Below are positions 57,110 through 64,000 of a DNA stretch of 64,000 bases, piece by piece. The translations under genes were made by a program, and so were the position numbers. Positions within the stretch are counted from its first letter, which is position 1. Each line of letters starts with the position of its first letter. The notes below the pieces were generated by a model, which was given only the letters and a program-made list of their open reading frames with translations, did no database searches and was not told the DNA's origin. The DNA comes from Garcia nutans (Eukaryota; Streptophyta; Magnoliopsida; Malpighiales; Euphorbiaceae), in the NCBI GenBank assembly GCA_947685225.1, contig CANTUV010000031.1, positions 66,693,001-66,757,000 on the forward strand, given 5' to 3'.

Positions 57110-59412
57110 CCGTTGTTTTAACAATAACTCCCTAAATGCAATTGGTAATAGTCTCTGCATAAATATGAGACAAGCATGACTCTTCATTTCAAACAATTTA
57201 TATATCCTCATATCAACACACCTCGACAAATTCGAGACATATATGTCCGAAAACTTCAAATTTTTTACCCATTGGCATATTAATTATTTTTTTATTATGA
57301 TCCAATGTGAAATTAGCTTTTGGATACCTCCCGGTCATTTCGTCTTTTTCTAACTCCGGCCTTCTACAAAATATTCTCAAGTCTTCTCTTGATTTTGCAT
57401 TATCTTTTGATTTACCCAAAACATATATGATCATATTAAACACATTCTCAAAATTTTTTTTTCAATGTGCATGACATCTAGATTATGTCTTATAAGATTT
57501 GAACTCCAATACGGCAAATCCCAAAAGATGATTTTTTTTTCATCCACAATTCTAACATGTGCTGCTACTATTATTTTCATTATATTTAGTTACCTTTTGA
57601 AGCCCTAGTTGCTCAATCTGAAAAAATAAATCATCCCCATTCAAAATAGGAGGAGCATCTTTCCTTATTGTAATATTTTTTTCTGAAACATTTTCAATTC
57701 CTTCTGAATGGATGATTTATCTTCAAAAATTTCATGTGATTTTCAAACCAACTTGTTTTGCCTTAATTCGAAAGAGTAAATGCTCCAAAATCAGTCATGC
57801 AGTAAGGATAAGCTAATATTTTGACAGTACTCCATCCAGATAACATCATATATGCAGAAAAATCACTTATAGTCCACATAAGTTCTGCTCTCAAACAAAA
57901 ATTCTATTTTTTTCAAACAATCATAAGTCACGACGCCATCATTCCATAATTATTTCAGCTCTTCTATCAACGGCTAAAGAAATACATCAATTTGATATTT
58001 TGGGTTATTTGGACCAGGTACAAGTACAAGCAGGAATAAATATTGCTCTTTCATATACATCTATGTTGGCAAATTATAAGGAGTGAGTATTACCGGCCAG
58101 TAAGAGTATTGTTGTCCTGATGAGCCAAAAGGTTGAAAACGATCTAAAGATAGACCCAACCTGAGATTACAATATTCAGCTGCAAAATCAGAATGTAGTT
58201 AATTGAAATACTTCCATGCCTTAGAATCAGAGAGATGACACATGACTCCATCTTCTTGATCATGCTCATAATGCCATCTTATTTGCCCTGCTGTAGGATT
58301 TGAAGCACATAATCTTTAAAGTCTAGGTTTTAGCGAAAAATAATATATCCTTTTAAATGGTATAAACTTTTGTCTGCCTATAACAGGACTCTATTTGAAT
58401 CTCAATTCCTCACAAAACATACATATTTTGTCTTCTTCACAAACACCCTAGTACAACATGCACCCATTTCAGCAGTAGTCGATAGTTTCTACTGACAATC
58501 CAAGTGCCTGAATAATTTTGTTTAGTAAAACTATCAAACATTTTATTATCTTCAGTTATCATCTCTTAGATAAATTGGATCCATTGATCAAAAGATTTTT
58601 TGATCATATGCTACTCAGACTTCATGTTCAAACAATGTGCCATGTGTCACGGGATTTCTTTCACATGGGCTCAAACCCATTTGACAATAGCAAACTTTGC
58701 CCATCACTTGAAAGAATACCAGTTAGCCTTACCCCAATAAGCAAAATGCGAAAGCTAAGTAATAAAGAAAGCAACTCAACCACAAAAGAAGAAGAGAGAG
58801 AGCTTGGAGAATGCTTGAGAGCTCTTATTACTTAAGAACTTATTTTGATCCAATGACCTAGATTAAAGTTCTACACAATTCCTAGCATATTCCTTAAATA
58901 TTCTATGGCATATTCCTAAGATATTTTCTAGAAAAATCTACACATACACAACTCTAGAATTTTATGAATCACTATAGAGCATTTTAGAGAATATTTACAT
59001 ATGAGACTCTAGATAAATACAAGCCTAACCTCCACACAAGCATGTCTTGTAGCACAAGGCATATAACTTAGTATGTTTTTGGCACCTGGGACGCAATTTC
59101 GCATCTAATGAATTCAACAAATTGTAGAATAGTTGAGCTTTTGAGTTAGGAACCTCATAAACTGGTTCATCTAGGATCTCAATTGTTCTAGCTACACTAG
59201 TATTTGGCATGCCCCAGTCAAATACATTAGGCCCAACAACATCATATACCATTTGTTGGTACTTGTAGGACAACAAATCTTATTTCCTTGCATATAATCT
59301 ATCTGACTAGATGCAGAAGCACCAAATTGTTCTACCCCATTGATAAATGTGATATTAAGAGTGCAATATGGATTAAGTCATTCATACATCTAAGCTCGAT
59401 TTGTATTCATTT
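57110..59412 (-). pseudogene. CACTA (En/Spm) TNP2-type transposase, decayed
   Basis: TNP2 is the DNA-binding transposase of plant CACTA elements. The N-terminus starts with MNTNRAWMYE (59412), with GVEQFGAS and then, at 59276-59025, MVYDVVGPNVFDWGMPNT and PNSKAQLFYNLLNSLDAKL. After a foreign-looking segment the match resumes: GLSVETIDYC (about 58500), FSLKPRL and IRWHYEHDQEDGVMCHLSDS (about 58250-58340), LRLGLSLDRFQPFG, YWPVILTPYNLP, PGPNNPKYQIDVFL. At the end come NLDVMHIEK-like residues (about 57470) and an open stretch 57443-57213 with GKSKDNAKSREDL and GRYPKANFTLD. The match runs out near 57110. Stops and shifts are numerous. Confidence 0.85.
58560..59060. other. Unassigned segment interrupting TNP2
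   Basis: About 500 bp between recognisable TNP2 pieces shows no TNP2 similarity. It has a CATGGGCTCAAACCCATTTG near-palindrome (58658-58677) and a run of TCTAGA-containing repeats (about 58928-59012). It may be an intron or a small insertion. Boundaries are approximate. Confidence 0.4.
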
Positions 59413-59924
59413 TTCCTATATATAAAAAAAGGATAATGTAATTAAATACTACAAATTAAATCTCCTTATTTCCTCTTTTAAAGGGTTGAGCCCTAACCCA
59501 TTAAGAAACACAATATATATCTTAATTAACATAATACAAGATTATACAAATTTTGGCGAAAATTCAATAGCATTTCCCCCTAGGTTCTCTAAGTGCATGA
59601 CGTCAAAAAATATAAATATTCAAAAAAATTTATATTTTGAATATTTATATTATTTGATATGCACTCAGAGAACAGAGTGAGAGAAATATTACAAGCTTTC
59701 TATAAAATTTGCATACTACCATCTCTCACATTAATGTTAATAAAAATAGATATGTATTGTTTTTCCTAAACTATCCAAATGGGACAATTTAGTAAGTTCT
59801 CATTTTGTAAAATAAATGGGTAACTTACCAAACAGGTACTGAGATTTTATTTATATTATGTGAATTCAAAGTAAAAGCATTATCAATCGATATTTAAATA
59901 GAGCACTCTTTTAAATGCTATTTA

Positions 59925-60250
59925 GATATTTTTAAACTTAAATTTTTACATATTATGAAATTTCATACTCCTAAATATTTTCTCTTTGAATATTTTAGAT
60001 TATTATTTATTATATATTATGAAATTTCATAGGCCTAAATATATGCTCTTTGGATATTTTAAATTATTATTTATTATATATTATAAAATTTCATACCCTT
60101 AACTATTTTAACCATTAGATATTTAGATATTTTTAATGCTAATTTATTCTGTACAATGAAATTTCATATGTCTAAACATATGCTCTTTAGATATTTTAAA
60201 TTATTATTTATTACATATAATAAAATTTCATACTCTTAAATATTTTAGCT
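59925..60250. repeat. Tandem repeat, about 75-bp unit, four to five copies
   Basis: Units share ATGAAATTTCATA...CTAAATAT...CTCTTTAGATATTTTAAATTATTATTTATTA. The core ATGAAATTTCAT is a palindrome. Confidence 0.8.
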
Positions 60251-61329
60251 TGTTGGGTTTCTTATATAAAATATAATAAATTTTACCATTAACTATCAGT
60301 TTACTAATTTATTTCTTATTTACTACAATAAACGTTAAAATTAATTTAATAAATTTACATATTATATTAATGAATAATTTTTGAAAATAATTATCCAACT
60401 TTTTTAAAAATTATTAATTTAATATGTATATATGGGCTTATGACCAAATTTGATAAATATTTAGTATAAAATTGATTGGTTAATTTATTTTTCACATAGT
60501 CTAATTTTTTAATCTAATTTTTAAAACTATTATTTTTTAAAAATTTTATCAATTGATATTATAAATTTGTAAAAAAAATTATTTTAATTTTCTTTTCAAT
60601 GTTAGAAAATAAAATATAAGAAATAAATTATTATTTTCTATTGTTTTTATAAGTAAGAATTTTTTGAATTGAGATAAGGCAATATGACTTTCATTATATT
60701 TCTATATATTATCGATTACAAATTATCAAGTTCAAATTACACTGACCTTAATTTTCTCTCAAATTATAAATGCATAACCTCATTTAAATCCCTAATAGTG
60801 AACCAAAAATTATATATACAAAAAAACATAAACATATATATTTTATAACTTAAATAATATAATGAAAAAAGTAGCCCAATATTCATGAAAATTTCTCATT
60901 TTCAATTTTCTAGCATACATACAATTAATAATTAATTTTTTTAAACATAAACATAATAATAACTTAAATAAAAATTACTTTATACCCAAAATTTAAATTT
61001 AAATTAAATGTAACAATCACTAAAATAGCTAAAAATATTTTTATAACACTAATTTCCTAGAAAACAATAAAATAAAAATAAAATTTTAATTCTTAACAAT
61101 ACTAATTAACTAAATATCCATAAACTAAATAACTAAAAAAAAGCATTTTAAACACTTATTTCATATAAATTACTAAAATAACTAAAAATTTTAAATATTA
61201 AAACTAATCAAGTAAAATTTCACAAAAATGTACCCTAATACATATTTTTTTACACTAAACCTAAAATTTCGAAAAACCATAAACGATAAATTTTCAACTA
61301 TGAATATAAAAATCACTAAAATCAAAATC

Positions 61330-62260
61330 ATAAAAATACCTAAATAAAATCTAACACCCTAATAAGTTTTTTAAATATCAAAAAAGTTCTAAAAATGATA
61401 TGAAATTTAATTAATTCAACACTAAATTATTCTGATTAATTAAAAATTTTGAAAATCTATTTTTTTTCTTAAACTTCTTAAATTTGTAAATATTTATCAA
61501 ATTTATTAACTTAAAATTTTTAAAAAATTAAAAAATACCTAAAAAATTCTAACACTTTAAAAATTTTTTATTTAATAAAATTATAAAAAATTAAAATTTC
61601 CTAAAACATATTCTAATTAATTAAAAAAATTAAAATTTAGTTTATTCTTATATTTAAAATTCTGAAATTTATAAATATTTATCAAATTTACCTATTTTGT
61701 TTTTGAAAAAATGAAAAAATACCCTAAAAATAAATCTAACACCCTAAAATTTAACAAAATAATTCAACAAATTCGCTAAAATATATTCTGTTATTATAAA
61801 AAAAAATTAATAACATGTTTATTTTTATAATTGAAATTCTGAAATAGAAAAATTAATAAAATTTAACTAAAACTTTTTAACCAATCAATAAGAACCCTAA
61901 ATAAATTTAAATACCAAAAAATTTCTAAATGTATTATGAAAATTTTAAACTTCCCTATATATATATAATTCAGATTGATTATAAAAATTAACAGATTTAG
62001 TTTTTTATGAAATTTTTTAAAAAATAAAATTTATCTATATTTTTTAAACAACCAAAAAATAAACTAAAAATAAAATAACTTACAAAAAATTCTATATACC
62101 AAAAAAATTATAAATTATGCAAAATTTAAATATCCCTAATTTATATATACAATATTTGGATTAACACAAAAATTATACAACATTAGTTTTTTTATTTTCT
62201 ATTTTGAAATTTAAAAAAAATAAATTAACCTAAAATTTCTTAAAACGTCAAAAAATAAGC
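61330..62260. repeat. Degenerate tandem repeat, units of about 165-200 bp
   Basis: The landmark AAAAATACC(C)TAAAAA(A/T)TCTAACAC recurs near 61332, 61531, 61715, 61890 and 62052, each followed by A/T-rich sequence with ATTTATCAAATTTA-type strings. Divergence is high. Confidence 0.65.
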
Positions 62261-62499
62261 AAACAAACATCACACATGCAACATATAAATAATCAACCTA
62301 ATCTACAATAATCACATACTCACAACAACATATCAAAATTAAAAATATAACACAAAATTAAAAAAAAAATTGTAACTAATTTAGCTTCTTCTTTTTCTTC
62401 TTCTTCTTCAACCGGAGATCAGTAAAAATAAGGGAGGGGAGAAGAGGCAGAGGAGAAGAGGAGGAAAGGGGCGGCAAAAATGGGTTAAGGGAGAAAAAA

Positions 62500-63769
62500 T
62501 TTTGATTTTATAGGTCTGATAATTTGCTGACAGATTTTAGTGCATATCGGTAATTTTACCAACCGATATGAATTTATCTATCAGTAAATTTACTAACAGA
62601 AAATTTTTTCTGTCAGTAATACCGAGAGAAGAATGATTTCTCTAGTGAATGTACAATGATTGAGGCAGTACTGTTTTTGCCTACGTTTAACATATATCGA
62701 GATAAATCTTATCTCTTGGTATTACCGATAGAAAAAATTTTCTATCGGTAAATGAAAAGTCAATATTTAACCGAATGACTTACCAACATGAAAATATTAT
62801 TTATCGGTATTACTAACAAACGCTTTTTTCTATCGGTAATATAGACAAAAAATTCTTTTATATCGATAAACAGGTAAACTTCAGGCATGAAAGTTTCCAC
62901 CCAAGTTTACCTTTTACCTACAAAATATATTTTTCGTCAACACTACCGATAGAAAATCATTTCTCTCGATAAACAAAAAGTACATTGCTAACATTAGCCG
63001 AGAGAAATAATTTTATGTCGATATTGTAGTAAAAAGTAAACGTGGGTGGGAACTTTCTAGCCTAAAGCTTACCTGTTTAACTACAGAAAAGGTTTATGTA
63101 TGTAACACAGACAGATAATATGTTTTTGCCAATAAATCATTAGGTTAAATGCTGACTTTTCATTTATGACAAAAAAAAATTTCAATTGGTAAAACCAAGA
63201 GGTAAGATTTCTCACGGTAAATGTTAAACGTGGGTGGGAATAGTACTATCTCAATCGTTGCACATTATCGAGAGAAATTATTCATTATTCTTATAGAAAA
63301 TAAAATATATCAATAAATTTACCGACATAAGATATTTTTTATCAGTATTACTGACAATAGAAATATTTTTGTTGGTATATCATGTAGGTAAATGTTTAAC
63401 CTGGGCGGTAACAGTACTGCCTCCACGTTTGCACATTACAGAGAGATGTCATTTTCTCTCAGCATTACCGGCAGAAGAATATTTCTATTGGTAAATTTAT
63501 CGATATATTTTTTTAGTCGAAAACTTTTATCACTAAACATTTTTTCCAATTATTCACTTTAAATATTATTGACTCTTTGCTTTTTCTGTCGCTAAATGTT
63601 AATGGTAATTCCTCATGCCATCATCTGGCACCATTATTCCTGACAAAATATCTATTGGTAAATTTTTTTGTCGGTAATCTATTGGTGTATTTTCTTATTT
63701 ATTCTTTTTATATTTTCTCTTAGTATTTTGTTGGTAATTTTTTCTCTGTAATATTCTATATTCTTATAG
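62500..63769. repeat. CACTA subterminal repeats and terminus
   Basis: TACCGATAGAAA and its complement TTTCTATCGGTA occur many times in both orientations, the usual binding-site array at CACTA ends. Longer units recur: TAAACGTGGGTGGGAA...GCACATTA near 63040, 63225 and 63385, and inverted near 62645-62690. The end, TTCTTATAGTG (63759-63769), is the complement of CACTATAAGAA, very close to the common plant CACTACAAGAAA. A second TAGTG at 62637 is an internal repeat unit. Confidence 0.75.
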
Positions 63770-63877
63770 TGAAAAAAAATGAAATTAGACGAAAAAGATG
63801 TTGATATATATAAAATTATATTACATAATTGTATCTATATAAAATAAATGAAATGTACATAAAAATAAATATTAAAT

Positions 63878-64000
63878 TGTGAACCCTTAATTTTTGCACC
63901 ATAGATGAATCTCATGAGACCACGAACCCAATGCAGCTAGAATCACACGAATCAGGAGTCGGATGCACCCAAATGAGCCTCTAAAAGTTTATTACACAAA
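63878..64000 (+). mobile_element. Possible start of another Tat-type LTR
   Basis: TGTGAACCCTTAATTTTTGCACC at 63878 resembles TGTAGACCCTTAATTTTTGACC at 1457 and 9617. The window ends 123 bases later, so this rests on the first 22 bases only. Confidence 0.35.

Larger units (their letters stand above)
59413..62399. other. 5' region of the CACTA element, AT-rich, with two tandem arrays
   Basis: About 3 kb with no supported gene. It holds a tandem repeat at 59925-60250 and a longer degenerate one at 61330-62260. The rest is A/T-rich low-complexity sequence. Since TNP2 starts at 59412 on the minus strand and the TIR is at 63769, this is promoter-side and possibly first-intron sequence. Confidence 0.55.

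Noticed and set aside
58518..58835. Plus-strand 105-residue frame
   Set aside because: No domain; it lies in the unassigned segment opposite the minus-strand transposase.
62630..62637. TAGTG at 62637 as the CACTA terminus
   Set aside because: The bases beyond it belong to the same repeat unit found at 63270 and 63433, and the better terminus CACTATAAGAA is at 63769.

Overview
The window is plant nuclear DNA from a pericentromere-like, repeat-only region, most likely of a dicot. It has no recognisable host gene. Nearly every base can be assigned to a transposable element: Ty3/gypsy elements of the Tat/Ogre and Tekay-like (chromovirus) lineages, one Ty1/copia element of the SIRE/Maximus lineage with an env-like ORF, one non-autonomous hAT-like element and one CACTA (En/Spm) element. 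GC is low and no tRNA, rRNA or CRISPR was seen. The species cannot be named from the sequence.

The elements are nested and the order of insertion can be read from target-site duplications (TSDs) and reading frames. Layer 0 is an old plus-strand Tat-type gypsy remnant (41801-41962 plus 53517 to about 55435) with an antisense DUF7745-like pseudogene behind it (57004 down to about 55700). Into layer 0 went a minus-strand chromovirus, of which the 5' LTR (39653-41800), PBS and part of gag remain, and a hAT-like element (41971-53508, 8-bp TSD). The hAT-like element was then hit by a young Tekay-like chromovirus (43320-53397, TSD AAGCT, 2.6-kb LTRs about 0.5% diverged). The gag of the older chromovirus was hit by a minus-strand Tat element (23193-38389; tRNA-Arg PBS, gag, PR, RT, RNH, second RNH and IN). 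The residual 3' LTR of that element was hit by a plus-strand Tat element whose 3' tail and LTR fill 3236-11555 and 22666-23192. That tail carries a chromovirus solo LTR (6744-9490, TSD CAAGT), and its LTR carries the SIRE-type copia element (11556-22660, TSD GGTAC). Positions 1-3235 are another Tat tail plus truncated LTR. To the right lie a minus-strand CACTA TNP2 pseudogene (59412 to about 57110) and its long AT-rich 5' region ending in the TIR at 63769.

Within the Tat minus element, pol runs leftwards and two spliced, host-type genes run the opposite way between pol and the 3' LTR: a six-exon plant mobile domain (PMD) gene (24267-26567) and a DUF7745 gene (26966-28165). The PMD frame is intact through five GT-AG introns and is spoiled only by four stop codons. 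DUF7745 and pol converge on a short repeated module (28395-28555) that recurs in the layer-0 Tat element, so the antisense arrangement looks ancestral to the lineage.

The most unusual signals are non-coding. Each LTR family carries its own array of short hairpins or palindromes in U3. Three related chromovirus LTRs share a CTAAGC hairpin whose arms co-vary. The copia element has an extra piece of LTR plus env tail at its 5' end, inside the TSD, and an LTR-like promoter region in front of its env-like ORF. All coding regions here are broken; none looks autonomous today. The Tekay-like copy comes closest.
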